Assembly (NCBI RefSeq): GCF_050948215.1
Contig: NW_027488782.1
Location: forward strand, 1 to 64,000
DNA: 64,000 nucleotides
Direction: 5' to 3'
Source: Halictus rubicundus
Taxonomy: Eukaryota; Arthropoda; Insecta; Hymenoptera; Halictidae
Shown: piece after piece, positions 1 to 13,425 of the stretch
Numbering within the stretch: position 1 is the first letter of the stretch
How the letters are laid out: every line of letters starts with the position of its first letter
Translations under genes and position numbers: made by a program
The notes under the pieces: model-generated
Databases searched by the model: none
The model's input: the letters and a program-made list of their open reading frames with translations, nothing else
What the model was told of the DNA's origin: nothing

Positions 1-399
1 TATCCTCTATCCTATGCTCTATCCGATCCTATCCTCTATTCTATCCTCTATCCTATCCTCTCCTCTATCCTATCCAATCCACTATCCTATCCTATCCTCT
101 ATCCTATCATATACTCTATCCTATCCAATCCTATATCCTATCCTCTATACACTCCAATCCTCTATCCTATCATATCCTCTATCCTATCCTATCCTCTATC
201 CTATCCTATCCTATCCTCTATCCTATCCTATCCTCTATAATATCCTATCCTCTATCCTATCCTATCCTCTATCCTATCCTATCCTCTATCCTATCCTATC
301 CTATCCTCTATCCTATCCTATCCTCTATCCTATCCTATCCTCTATCCTATCCTATCCTCTATCCTATCCTATCCTCTATCCTATCCTCTATCCTATCCT

Positions 400-1739
400 A
401 TCCTATCCTCTATCCTGTCCTATCATCTATCGTCTCCAGTCCTCTATCCTATACAATCCCCTATCATATCCTCTATCGTCTCCTATCCTCTATCCTATCC
501 AATCACCTATCCTATCCTCTATCTTATCCTATCCTCTATCCTATCCTATCCTCTATCCAATCCTATCCTCTATCCTATGCTATCCTCTATCCTATCCTAT
601 CCTCTATCCTATCCTATCCTCTATCCTATCCTATCCTCTATCCTATCCTATCAACTATCCTATCCATTCCCCTATCCTATCCTCTATTCTATCCTCTATC
701 CTATCCTCTATCCTCTATCCTATCCGATCCTCTATCTTATCCTATCCTCTATCCTATCCTATCCTCATTCCTATCCTATCCTCTATCCTATCCTATCCTC
801 TATCCTATCCAATCCTATATCCTATCCTCTCTCCAATCCAATCCTCTATCCTATCCAATCGTCTATCCTATCCTATCCTCTATCCTATCCTATCCTCTAT
901 AATATCCTATCCTCTATCCCATCCTATACTCTATCCTATCCTATCCTCTATCCTATCCTATCCTCTATCCTATCCTATACTCTATCCTATCCTATCCTCT
1001 ATCCTATCCTCTATGCTATCCTCTATCCTATCCTCTGTCCTATCCTATCCTCTATCCTATCCAATCCCCTATCCTTTCCTCTATTCTATACTATCCTATC
1101 CCCTATCCTATCCTATCCTCTATAATATCCTATCCTATATCCTATCATATCCTCTATCGTATCCTATCCTCTATCCTAACCAAACCCCCTAGAATATCCT
1201 CTATCGTCTCCTATCCTCTATCCTATCCAATCCCCTAGAATATCCTCTATCGTCTCCTATCCTCTATCCTATCCAATCCCCTATCCTATCCTCTATCCTA
1301 TTCAATCCTCTATCCTATCCTCTATGCTATCCTCTATCCTATCCTCTGTCCTATCCTATCCTCTATCCTATCCAATCCCCTATCCTTTCCTCTATTCTAT
1401 CCTATCCTATCCTCTATCCTATCCTATCCTCTATAATATCCTATCCTATATCCTATCCTATCCTCTATCGTATCCTACCCTCTATCCTATCCTATCCTCT
1501 ATCCTATCCTATCCTCTATCCTATCCTATCCTCTATCCTATCCTATCCTCTATCCTATCCTCTATCCTATCCTCTATCCTATCCTATCCTCTATCCTATC
1601 CTATCCTCTATCCTATCCTATCCTCTATCCTATCCTATCCTCTATCCTATCCTATCCTCTATCCTATCCCATCCTCTATCCTATCCTCTATCCTATCCTC
1701 TATCCTATCCTATGCTCAATCCTATCCTATCCTCTATCC
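400..1739. repeat. Zone A core block, copy 1
   Basis: Carries in order GTCTCCAGTCC (GTCC at 439), CCAATCACC at 499, ATGCTATCC at 577, the CCCCCTAGAAT landmark at 1178, a second CCCCTAGAAT near 1234, and ATGCTATCC at 1324. The same series recurs at +3,932 and at a further +3,851. Confidence 0.82.
1178..1195 (+). repeat. Zone A barcode, AACCAAACCCCCTAGAAT, site 1
   Basis: A strongly diverged monomer with a C5 run and TAG, found at 1178, 2457, 3841, 5110, 5981, 7294 and 8961 and not noticed after 9 kb. It is the best marker for zone A HOR copies. Confidence 0.9.
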
Positions 1740-3123
1740 TATCCTATCCTCTATCCTATCCTATCCTCTATCCTATCCTATCCTCTATCCTATCCTATCC
1801 TCTATCCTATCCTATCCTCTATCCTATCCTATCCCCTATCCTATCCTATCCTCTATCCTATCCTATCCTCATTCCTATCCTATCCGATCCTCTATCTTAT
1901 CCTATCCTCTATCCTATCCTATCCTCATTCCTATCCTATCCTCTATCCTATCCTATCCTCTATCCTGTTCTATACTCTACCCTATCCTATCCGCTATCCT
2001 ATCCTATCCTCTATCTTATCCTATCCTCTATCCTATCCTATCCTCATTCCTATCCTATCCGCTATCCTGTCCTACCCTCTATCCTATAATATCACCTATT
2101 CTATACAATCCTCTATCCTATCCCCTATCCTATCCTATCCTCTATCCTATCCACTATCGTATCCTATCCTTCATCCTATCCAATCCTATTTCCTATCCTC
2201 TATCTAATCCAATCCTCTATCCTATCCTATCCTCTATCCTATCCTATCCTCTATCGTATCCTATCCTCTATCCTATCCTATCCTCTATCCTATCCTATCC
2301 TCTATCCTATCCTATCCTCCATCCTATCCAATCCTATATCCTATCCTATCCGCTATCCTATCCTATCCTCTATCCTATCCCCTATCCTATCCTATCCTCT
2401 ATAATATCCTATCCTATATCCTATCATATCCTCTATCGTATCCTATCCTCTATCCTAACCAAACCCCCTAGAATATCCTCTATCGTCTCCTATCCTCTAT
2501 CCTATCCAATCCACTATCCTATCCTATCCTCTAACCTATCATATCCTCTGTCCTGTCCAATCCCCTCTCCTATCCTCTATCCGATCCTATCCTCTATTAT
2601 ATCCTATCCCCTATCCTATCCTATCCTCCATCCTATTATATCCAAGATCCTATCCTATCCTCTATCCTATCCAATCCCCTATCCTATCCTCTATCCGATC
2701 CTATCCTCTATCCTATCCTTTATCATATCCTATCCTCTATCCTATCCTATCCTCTATCCTATCCTATCCTCTATCCTATCCTATCCTCTATCCTATTCTA
2801 TCCTCCATCCTATCCTATCCTCTATCCTATCCTATCCTCTATCCTATCCTATCCTCTATCCTATCCTATCCTCTATCCTATCCTATCCTCTATCCTATCC
2901 TATCCTCTATCCTATCCTATCCTCTATCCTATCCTCTATCCTATCCTATCCTATCCTCTATCCTGTCCTATCATCTATCGTCTCCAGTCCTCTATCCTAT
3001 ACAATCCCCTATCATATCCTCTATCGTCTCCTATCCTCTATCCTATCCAATCACCTATCCTATCCTCTATCTTATCCTATCCTCTATCCTATCCTATCCT
3101 CTATCCAATCCTATCCTCTATCC
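1740..3123. repeat. 1,384-bp tandem duplication, left copy
   Basis: Landmarks at 1831 (ATCCCC), 1869 (TCATTCC), 2171 (TCATCC), 2457 (AACCAAACC), 2641 (TCCAAGATCC) and 2987 (GTCC of CCAGTCC) all recur exactly 1,384 bp downstream. The boundary lies in uniform monomers and is approximate. Confidence 0.88.
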
Positions 3124-4507
3124 TATGCTATCCTCTATCCTATCCTATCCTCTATCCTATCCTATCCTCTATCCTATCCTATCCTCTATCCTATCCTATC
3201 CTCTATCCTATCCTATCCCCTATCCTATCCTATCCTCTATCCTATCCTATCCTCATTCCTATCCTATCCGATCCTCTATCTTATCCTATCCTCTATCCTA
3301 TCCTATCCTCATTCCTATCCTATCCTCTATCCTATCCTATCCTCTATCCTGTTCTATACTCTACCCTATCCTATCCGCTATCCTATCCTATCCTCTATCT
3401 TATCCTATCCTCTATCCTATCCTATCCTCATTCCTATCCTATCCGCTATCCTGTCCTACCCTCTATCCTATAATATCACCTATTCTATACAATCCTCTAT
3501 CCTATCCCCTATCCTATCCTATCCTCTATCCTATCCACTATCGTATCCTATCCTTCATCCTATCCAATCCTATTTCCTATCCTCTATCTAATCCAATCCT
3601 CTATCCTATCCTATCCTCTATCCTATCCTATCCTCTATCGTATCCTATCCTCTATCCTATCCTATCCTCTATCCTATCCTATCCTCTATCCTATCCTATC
3701 CTCCATCCTATCCAATCCTATATCCTATCCTATCCGCTATCCTATCCTATCCTCTATCCTATCCCCTATCCTATCCTATCCTCTATAATATCCTATCCTA
3801 TATCCTATCATATCCTCTATCGTATCCTATCCTCTATCCTAACCAAACCCCCTAGAATATCCTCTATCGTCTCCTATCCTCTATCCTATCCAATCCACTA
3901 TCCTATCCTATCCTCTAACCTATCATATCCTCTGTCCTGTCCAATCCCCTCTCCTATCCTCTATCCGATCCTATCCTCTATTATATCCTATCCCCTATCC
4001 TATCCTATCCTCCATCCTATTATATCCAAGATCCTATCCTATCCTCTATCCTATCCAATCCCCTATCCTATCCTCTATCCGATCCTATCCTCTATCCTAT
4101 CCTTTATCATATCCTATCCTCTATCCTATCCTATCCTCTATCCTATCCTATCCTCTATCCTATCCTATCCTCTATCCTATTCTATCCTCCATCCTATCCT
4201 ATCCTCTATCCTATCCTATCCTCTATCCTATCCTATCCTCTATCCTATCCTATCCTCTATCCTATCCTATCCTCTATCCTATCCTATCCTCTATCCTATC
4301 CTATCCTCTATCCTATCCTCTATCCTATCCTATCCTATCCTCTATCCTGTCCTATCATCTATCGTCTCCAGTCCTCTATCCTATACAATCCCCTATCATA
4401 TCCTCTATCGTCTCCTATCCTCTATCCTATCCAATCACCTATCCTATCCTCTATCTTATCCTATCCTCTATCCTATCCTATCCTCTATCCAATCCTATCC
4501 TCTATCC
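3124..4507. repeat. 1,384-bp tandem duplication, right copy
   Basis: Landmarks at 3215, 3253, 3555, 3841, 4025 and 4371 correspond to the left copy without any length change. After about 4,509 the sequence switches to the zone A core block (copy 2), so the duplication ends there. Confidence 0.88.
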
Positions 4508-5671
4508 TATGCTATCCTCTATCCTATCCTATCCTCTATCCTATCCTATCCTCTATCCTATCCTATCCTCTATCCTATCCTATCAACTATCCTATCCATT
4601 CCCCTATCCTATCCTCTATTCTATCCTCTATCCTATCCTCTATCCTCTATCCTATCCGATCCTCTATCTTATCCTATCCTCTATCCTATCCTATCCTCAT
4701 TCCTATCCTATCCTCTATCCTATCCTATCCTCTATCCTATCCAATCCTATATCCTATCCTCTCTCCAATCCAATCCTCTATCCTATCCAATCGTCTATCC
4801 TATCCTATCCTCTATCCTATCCTATCCTCTATAATATCCTATCCTCTATCCCATCCTATACTCTATCCTATCCTATCCTCTATCCTATCCTATCCTCTAT
4901 CCTATCCTATACTCTATCCTATCCTATCCTCTATCCTATCCTCTATGCTATCCTCTATCCTATCCTCTGTCCTATCCTATCCTCTATCCTATCCAATCCC
5001 CTAGCCTTTCCTCTATTCTATCCTATCCTATCCCCTATCCTATCCTATCCTCTATAATATCCTATCCTATATCCTATCATATCCTCTATCGTATCCTATC
5101 CTCTATCCTAACCAAACCCCCTAGAATATCCTCTATCGTCTCCTATCCTCTATCCTATCCAATCCCCTAGAATATCCTCTATCGTCTCCTATCCTCTATC
5201 CTATCCAATCCCCTATCCTATCCTCTATCCTATTCAATCCTCTATCCTATCCTCTATGCTATCCTCTATCCTATCCTCTGTCCTATCCTATCCTCTATCC
5301 TATCCAATCCCCTATCCTTTCCTCTATTCTATCCTATCCTATCCTCTATCCTATCCTATCCTCTATAATATCCTATCCTATATCCTATCCTATCCTCTAT
5401 CGTATCCTACCCTCTATCCTATCCTATCCTCTATCCTATCCTATCCTCTATCCTATCCTATCCTCTATCCTATCCTATCCTCTATCCTATCCTCTATCCT
5501 ATCCTCTATCCTATCCTATCCTCTATCCTATCCTATCCTCTATCCTATCCTATCCTCTATCCTATCCTATCCTCTATCCTATCCTATCCTCTATCCTATC
5601 CTATCCTCTATCCTATCCTATCCTCTATCCTATCCTCTATCCTATCCTCTATCCTATCCTCTATCCTATCC
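4332..5671. repeat. Zone A core block, copy 2
   Basis: Matches copy 1 at offset 3,932 (439 to 4371, 577 to 4509, 1178 to 5110, 1324 to 5256). Small differences include CCCCTAGCCTTTCC near 5000 where copy 1 has CCCCTATCCTTTCC. The right edge is shifted by 29 bp (17+12) relative to copy 1. Confidence 0.82.
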
Positions 5672-5811
5672 TATGCTCAATCCTATCCTATCCTCTATCC
5701 TATCCTATCCTCTATCCTATCCTATCCTCTATCCTATCCTATCCTCTATCCTATCCTATCCTCTATCCTATCCTATCCTCTATCCTATCCTATCCTATCC
5801 TCTATCCTATC

Positions 5812-6085
5812 CTCTATGCTATCCTCTATCCTATCCTCTGTCCTATCCTATCCTCTATCCTATCCAATCCCCTATCCTTTCCTCTATTCTATCCTATCCT
5901 ATCCCCTATCCTATCCTATCCTCTATAATATCCTATCCTATATCCTATCATATCCTCTATCGTATCCTATCCTCTATCCTAACCAAACCCCCTAGAATAT
6001 CCTCTATCGTCTCCTATCCTCTATCCTATCCAATCCCCTAGAATATCCTCTATCGTCTCCTATCCTCTATCCTATCCAATCCCCT
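5812..6085. repeat. 871-bp-offset duplicate of 4,941-5,214
   Basis: The series CTCTATGCT, CTGTCC, TCCTTTCC, CCCCCTAGAAT, CCCCTAGAAT at 5812-6085 repeats that at 4941-5214 with offset 871 (landmark 5110 to 5981). A small insertion of core-block sequence inside the superunit. Confidence 0.78.
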
Positions 6086-7184
6086 ATCCTATCCTCTATC
6101 CTATCCTATCCTCTATCCTATCCTATCCTCTATCCTATCCTCTATCCTATCCTCTATCCTATCCTATGCTCAATCCTATCCTATCCTCTATCCTATCCTA
6201 TCCTCTATCCTATCCTATCCTCTATCCTATCCTATCCTCTATCCTATCCTATCCTCATTCCTATCCTATCCTCTATCCTATCCTATCCTCTATCCTGTTC
6301 TATACTCTACCCTATCCTATCCGCTATCCTATCCTATCCTCTATCTTATCCTATCCTCTATCCTATCCTATCCTCATTCCTATCCTATCCGCTATCCTGT
6401 CCTACCCTCTATCCTATAATATCACCTATTCTATACAATCCTCTATCCTATCCCCTATCCTATCCTATCCTCTATCCTATCCACTATCGTATCCTATCCT
6501 TCATCCTATCCAATCCTATTTCCTATCCTCTATCTAATCCAATCCTCTATCCTATCCTATCCTCTATCCTATCCTATCCTCTATCGTATCCTATCCTCTA
6601 TCCTATCCTATCCTCTATCCTATCCTATCCTCTATCCTATCCTATCCTCCATCCTATCCAATCCTATATCCTATCCTATCCGCTATCCTATCCTATCCTC
6701 TATCCTATCCTCTATCCTATCCTATCCTCTATCCTATCCTATCCTCTATCCTATCCAATCCTCTATCCTATCCCCTATCCTATCCTCTATCCTATCCTCT
6801 ATCCTATCCACTATCCTATCCTATCCTCAATCCTATCCTATCCTCAATCCTATCCTATCCTCTATCCTATCCTATCCTCTATCCTATCCTATCCTCTATC
6901 CTATCCTATCCTCTATCCTATTCTATATTCTATCCGATCCTATCCGATCCTCTATCTTATCCTATCCTCTATCCTATCCTATCCTCATTCCTATCCTATC
7001 CTCTATCCTATCCTATACTCTATCCTATTCTATACTCTACCCTATCATATCCGCTATCCTATCCTATCCTCTATCCTATCCTATCCTCTATCCTATCCTA
7101 TCCTCTATCCTATACAATCCCCTATCATATCCTCTATCCTATCCTATCCTCATTCCTATCCTATCCTCTATCCTATCCAATCCC

Positions 7185-7640
7185 CTATCCTTTCCTCTAT
7201 TCTATCCTATCCTATCCCCTATCCTATCCTATCCTCTATAATATCCTATCCTATATCCTATCATATCCTCTATCGTATCCTATCCTCTATCCTAACCAAA
7301 CCCCCTAGAATATCCTCTATCGTCTCCTATCCTCTATCCTATCCAATCCACTATCCTATCCTATCCTCTAACCTATCATATCCTCTGTCCTGTCCAATCC
7401 CCTCTCCTATCCTCTATCCGATCCTATCCTCTATTATATCCTATCCCCTATCCTATCCTATCCTCCATCCTATTATATCCAAGATCCTATCCTATCCTCT
7501 ATCCTATCCAATCCCCTATCCTATCCTCTATCCGATCCTATCCTCTATCCTATCCTTTATCCTATCCTATCCTCTATCCTATCCTATCCTCTATCCTATC
7601 CTATCCTCTATCCTATCCTATCCTCTATCCTATTCTATCC
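7185..7640. repeat. Third copy of the CCAAGATCC segment of zone A
   Basis: Landmarks 7294 (AACCAAACC) and 7478 (TCCAAGATCC) match 2457 and 2641 at offset 4,837, including the following CCAATCCACTATCC and CTCTAACC variants. This makes three copies (2641, 4025, 7478) of the segment in zone A. Confidence 0.78.
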
Positions 7641-8182
7641 TCCATCCTATCCTATCCTCTATCCTATCCTATCCTCTATCCTATCCAATCCTCTATCCTA
7701 TCCAATCCTCTATTCTATCCTATCCTCTATCCTATCCTATCCTCTATCCTATCCTCTATCCGATCCTATCCTCTATTCTATCCTCTATCCTATCCTCTCC
7801 TCTATCCTATCCAATCCACTATCCTATCCTATCCTCTATCCTATCATATACTCTATCCTATCCAATCCTATATCCTATCCTCTATACACTCCAATCCTCT
7901 ATCCTATCATATCCTCTATCCTATCCTATCCTCTATCCTATCCTATCCTATCCTCTATCCTACCCTATCCTCTATAATATCCTATCCTCTATCCTATCCT
8001 ATCCTCTATCCTATCCTATCCTCTATCCTATCCTATCCTCTATCCTATCCTATCCTCTATCCTATCCTATCCTCTATCCTATCCTATCCTCTATCCTATC
8101 CTATCCTCTATCCTATCCTATCCTCTATCCTATCCTATCCTCTATCCTATCCTATCCTCTATCCTATCCTCTATCCTATCCT

Positions 8183-9477
8183 ATCCTATCCTCTATCCTG
8201 TCCTATCATCTATCGTCTCCAGTCCTCTATCCTATACAATCCCCTATCATATCCTCTATCGTCTCCTATCCTCTATCCTATCCAATCACCTATCCTATCC
8301 TCTATCTTATCCTATCCTCTATCCTATCCTATCCTCTATCCAATCCTATCCTCTATCCTATGCTATCCTCTATCCTATCCTATCCTCTATCCTATCCTAT
8401 CCTCTATCCTATCCTATCCTCTATCCTATCCTATCAACTATCCTATCCATTCCCCTATCCTATCCTCTATTCTATCCTCTATCCTATCCTCTATCCTCTA
8501 TCCTATCCGATCCTCTATCTTATCCTATCCTCTATCCTATCCTATCCTCATTCCTATCCTATCCTCTATCCTATCCTATCCTCTATCCTATCCAATCCTA
8601 TATCCTATCCTCTCTCCAATCCAATCCTCTATCCTATCCAATCGTCTATCCTATCCTATCCTCTATCCTATCCTATCCTCTATAATATCCTATCCTCTAT
8701 CCCATCCTATACTCTATCCTATCCTATCCTCTATCCTATCCTATCCTCTATCCTATCCTATACTCTATCCTATCCTATCCTCTATCCTATCCTCTATGCT
8801 ATCCTCTATCCTATCCTCTGTCCTATCCTATCCTCTATCCTATCCAATCCCCTATCCTTTCCTCTATTCTATCCTATCCTATCCCCTATCCTATCCTATC
8901 CTCTATAATATCCTATCCTATATCCTATCATATCCTCTATCGTATCCTATCCTCTATCCTAACCAAACCCCCTAGAATATCCTCTATCGTCTCCTATCCT
9001 CTATCCTATCCAATCCCCTAGAATATCCTCTATCGTCTCCTATCCTCTATCCTATCCAATCCCCTATCCTATCCTCTATCCTATTCAATCCTCTATCCTA
9101 TCCTCTATGCTATCCTCTATCCTATCCTCTGTCCTATCCTATCCTCTATCCTATCCAATCCCCTATCCTTTCCTCTATTCTATCCTATCCTATCCTCTAT
9201 CCTATCCTATCCTCTATAATATCCTATCCTATATCCTATCCTATCCTCTATCGTATCCTACCCTCTATCCTATCCTATCCTCTATCCTATCCTATCCTCT
9301 ATCCTATCCTATCCTCTATCCTATCCTATCCTCTATCCTATCCTCTATCCTATCCTCTATCCTATCCTATCCTCTATCCTATCCTATCCTCTATCCTATC
9401 CTATCCTCTATCCTATCCTATCCTCTATCCTATCCTATCCTCTATCCTATCCTCTATCCTATCCTCTATCCTATCCT
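8183..9477. repeat. Zone A core block, copy 3
   Basis: Matches copy 2 at offset 3,851 (4371 to 8222, 4509 to 8360, 5110 to 8961, 5256 to 9107). The later offset relative to copy 1 drops from 7,783 to 7,766, meaning one 17-mer was lost. Confidence 0.82.
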
Positions 9478-10612
9478 ATGCTCAATCCTATCCTATCCTC
9501 TATCCTATCCTATCCTCTATCCTATCCTATCTTCTATCCTATCCTATCCTCTATCCTATCCTATCCTCTATCCTATCCTATCCTCTATCCTATCCTATCC
9601 CCTATCCTATCCTATCCTCTATCCTATCCTATCCTCATTCCTATCCTATCCGATCCTCTATCTTATCCTATCCTCTATCCTATCCTATCCTCATTCCTAT
9701 CCTATCCTCTATCCTATCCTATCCTCTATCCTGTTCTATACTCTACCCTATCCTATCCGCTATCCTATCCTATCCTCTATCTTATCCTATCCTCTATCCT
9801 ATCCTATCCTCATTCCTATCCTATCCGCTATCCTGTCCTACCCTCTATCCTATAATATCACCTATTCTATACAATCCTCTATCCTATCCCCTATCCTATC
9901 CTATCCTCTATCCTATCCACTATCGTATCCTATCCTTCATCCTATCCAATCCTATTTCCTATCCTCTATCTAATCCAATCCTCTATCCTATCCTATCCTC
10001 TATCCTATCCTATCCTCTATCGTATCCTATCCTCTATCCTATCCTATCCTCTATCCTATCCTATCCTCTATCCTATCCTATCCTCCATCCTATCCAATCC
10101 TATATCCTATCCTATCCGCTATCCTATCCTATCCTCTATCCTATCCTCTATCCTATCCTATCCTCTATCCTATCCTATCCTCTATCCTATCCAATCCTCT
10201 ATCCTATCCCCTATCCTATCCTCTATCCTATCCTCTATCCTCTCCACTATCCTATCCTATCCTCAATCCTATCCTATCCTCAATCCTATCCTATCCTCTA
10301 TCCTATCCTATCCTCTATCCTATCCTATCCTCTATCCTATCCTATCCTCTATCCTATTCTATATTCTATCCGATCCTATCCGATCCTCTATCTTATCCTA
10401 TCCTCTATCCTATCCTATCCTCATTCCTATCCTATCCTCTATCCTATCCTATACTCTATCCTATTCTATACTCTACCCTATCATATCCGCTATCCTATCC
10501 TATCCTCTATCCTATCCTATCCTCTATCCTATCCTATCCTCTATCCTATACAATCCCCTATCATATCCTCTATCCTATCCTATCCTCATTCCTATCCTAT
10601 CCTCTATCCTAT

Positions 10613-13425
10613 CCTATCCTCTGTCCTATCCAATCCTATATCCTATCCCATCCGCTATCCTATCCTATCCTCTATCCTATCCTATCCTCTATCCTATCCT
10701 ATCCCCTATCCTATTCAATCCTCTATCCTATCCTCTATCCTATCCTCTATCCTATCCTCTATCCTGTCCTATCCTCCATCCTATCCTCCCCTCTATCCTA
10801 TCCTATCCTCTATCCTATCCTCTCCTCTATCCTATCCTATCCACTATCCTATCCTTTCCTCTATCCTATCCTATCCTCTATCCTATCCTATCCTATCCTC
10901 TATCCTGTCCTATCATCTATCGTCTCCAGTCCTCTATCCTATACAATCCCCTATCATATCCTCTATCGTCTCCTATCCTCTATCCTATCCAATCCCCTAT
11001 CCTATCCTCTATCTTATCCTATCCTCTATCCTATCATATCCTCTATCCAATCCTATCCTCTATCCTATGCTATCCTCTATCCTATCCTATCCTCTATCCT
11101 ATCCTATCCTCTATCCTATCCTATCCTCTATCCTATCCTATCCTCTATCTTATCCTATCAACTATCCTATCCATTCCCCTATCCTATCCTCTATTCTATC
11201 CTCTATCCTATCCTCTATCCTCTATCCTATCCGATCCTCTATCCTATCTTATCCTCATTCCTATCCTATCCTCTATCCTATCCTATCCTCTATCCTGTTC
11301 TATACTCTACCCTATTCCTATCCGCTATCCTATCCTATCCTCCATACTATCCTATCCTCTATCCTATCCAATCCTATATCCTATCCTATCCGCTATCGTG
11401 TCCTACCCTCTATCCTATAATATCACCTATTCTATCCAATCCTCTATCCTATCCTCTATCCTATCCTATCCTGTGTCCTATCCACTATCGTATCCTATCC
11501 TCTATCCTATCCAATCCTATATCCTATCCTCTATACACTCCAATCCTCTATCCTATCCTATCCTCTATCCTATCCTATCCTCTATCCTATACAATCCCCT
11601 ATCATATCCTCTATCGTCTCCTATAGTCTATCCTAACCAATCCCCTATCCTATCCTCTATCTTATCCTATCCTCTATCCTATCCTATCCTCATTCCTATC
11701 CTATCCTCTATCCTATCCTATCCTCTGTCCTATCCAATCCTATATCCTATCCCATCCGCTATCCTATCCTATCCTCTATCCTATCCTATCCTCTATCCTA
11801 TCCTATCCCCTATCCTATCCAATCCTCTATCCTATCCTCTATCCTATCCTCTATCCTATCCTCTATCCTATCCTATCCTCCATCCTATCCTCCCCTCTAT
11901 CCTATCCTATCCTCTATCCTATCCTCTCCTCTATCCTATCCTATCCACTATCCTATCCTATCCTCTATCCTATCCTATCCTCTATCCTATCCTATCCTAT
12001 CCTCTATCCTGTCCTATCATCTATCGTCTCCAGTCCTCTATCCTATACAATCCCCTATCATATCCTCTATCGTCTCCTATCCTCTATCCTATCCAATCCC
12101 CTATCCTATCCTCTATCTTATCCTATCCTCTATCCTATCCTATCCTCTATCCAATCCTATCCTCTATCCTATGCTATCCTCTATCCTATCCTATCCTCTA
12201 TCCTATCCTATCCTCTATCCTATCCTATCCTCTATCCTATCCTATCCTGTATCCTATCCTATCAACTATCCTATCCATTCCCCTATCCTATCCTCTATTC
12301 TATCCTCTATCCTATCCTCTATCCTCTATCCTATCCGATCCTCTATCTTATCCTACCCTCTATCCTATCCTATCCTCATTCCTATCCTATCCTCTATCCT
12401 ATCCTATCCTCTATCCTGTTCTATACTCTACCCTATCCTATCCGCTATCGTGTCCTACCCTCTATCCTATAATATCACCTATTCTATCCAATCCTCTATC
12501 CTATCCTCTATCCTATCCTATCCTGTGTCCTATCCACTATCGTATCCTATCCTCTATCCTATCCAATCCTATATCCTATCCTCTATACACTCCAATCCTC
12601 TATCCTATCCTATCCTCTATCCTATCCTATCCTCTATCCTATCCTATCCTCTATCCTATCCTATCCTCTATAATATCCTATCCTCTATCCTATCCTATCC
12701 TCTATCCTACCCTATCCTCTATCCTATCCTATCCTCTATCCTATCCTATCCTCTATCCAATCCTATCCTCTATCCTATCCTATCCTCTATCCTATCCTAT
12801 CCTCTATCCTATCCTATCCTCTATCCTCTCCTATCCTCTATCCTATCCTATCCTCTATCCTATCCTATCCTCTATCCTATCCTATCCTCTATAATATCCT
12901 ATCCTCTATCCTATCCTATCCTCTATCCTACCCTATCCTCATTCCTATCCTATCCTCTATCCTATCCTATCCCCTATCCTGTTCTATACTCTACCCTATT
13001 CCTATCCGCTATCCTATCCTATCCTCCATACTATCCTATCCTCTATCCTATCCAATCCTATATCCTATCCTATCCGCTATCGTGTCCTACCCTCTATCCT
13101 ATAATATCACCTATTCTATCCAATCCTCTATCCTATCCTCTATCCTAACCTATCCTGTGTCCTATCCACTATCGTATCCTATCCTCTATCCTATCCAATC
13201 CTATATCCTATCCTCTATACACTCCAATCCTCTATCCTATCCTATCCTCTATCCTATCCAATCCTATATCCTATCCTCTATACACTCCAATCCTCTATCC
13301 TATCCTATCCTCTATCCTATCCTATCCTCTATCCTATCCTATCCTCTATCCTATCCTATCTTCTATCCTATCCTATCCTCTATAATATCCTATCCTCTAT
13401 CCTATCCTATCCTCTATCCTATCCC
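10613..13425. repeat. Zone B, part 1: ~1.1-1.4 kb tandem HORs
   Basis: The CCAGTCC landmark at 10929 recurs at 12033 (+1,104) and 13465 (+1,432). ATGCTATCC at 11067, 12171 and 13603 has the same spacings. A second landmark, GTGTCCTACCC, sits at 11398, 12450 and 13082 (spacings 1,052 and 632), so the copies are rearranged inside. The stretch also has CCTGTGTCC units and CTATAGTC near 11623. No gene or unique DNA is seen. Confidence 0.72.

Larger units (their letters stand above)
1..10612. repeat. Zone A: HOR domain with a 7.74-7.78 kb superunit
   Basis: Landmarks in 1-240 (CCGATCC at 23, TACACTCC at 148, CTCTATAA at 233) recur 7,737 bp later at 7760, 7885 and 7970. Further in, the offset becomes 7,783 (CCAGTCC-type site 439 to 8222) and then 7,766 (1712 to 9478, 2171 to 9937). 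Steps of 46 and 17 bp equal whole monomers. The zone is marked by AACCAAACCCCCTAGAAT, which I saw nowhere else. From about 9,602 to 10,600 the sequence follows 6,166-7,160 at offset 3,436, so the second superunit is cut short and rearranged. The right edge near 10,612 is approximate. Confidence 0.8.

Noticed and set aside
1178..1195. AACCAAACCCCCTAGAAT as an insertion scar or attachment site
   Set aside because: It keeps the flanking monomer phase and spacing and copies along with its HOR. A diverged monomer is the simpler reading.
1324..3591. 755-codon open frame on the + strand, and dozens of similar frames elsewhere
   Set aside because: The 17-mer has no stop codon in any + frame, and 17 bp shifts the frame each unit, so three units (51 bp) give the 17-residue pattern SSILSYPLSYPILYPIL in every frame. 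The frames overlap each other, have no codon bias, no recognisable domain and arbitrary ATG/GTG/TTG starts. They are by-products of the satellite, not genes.
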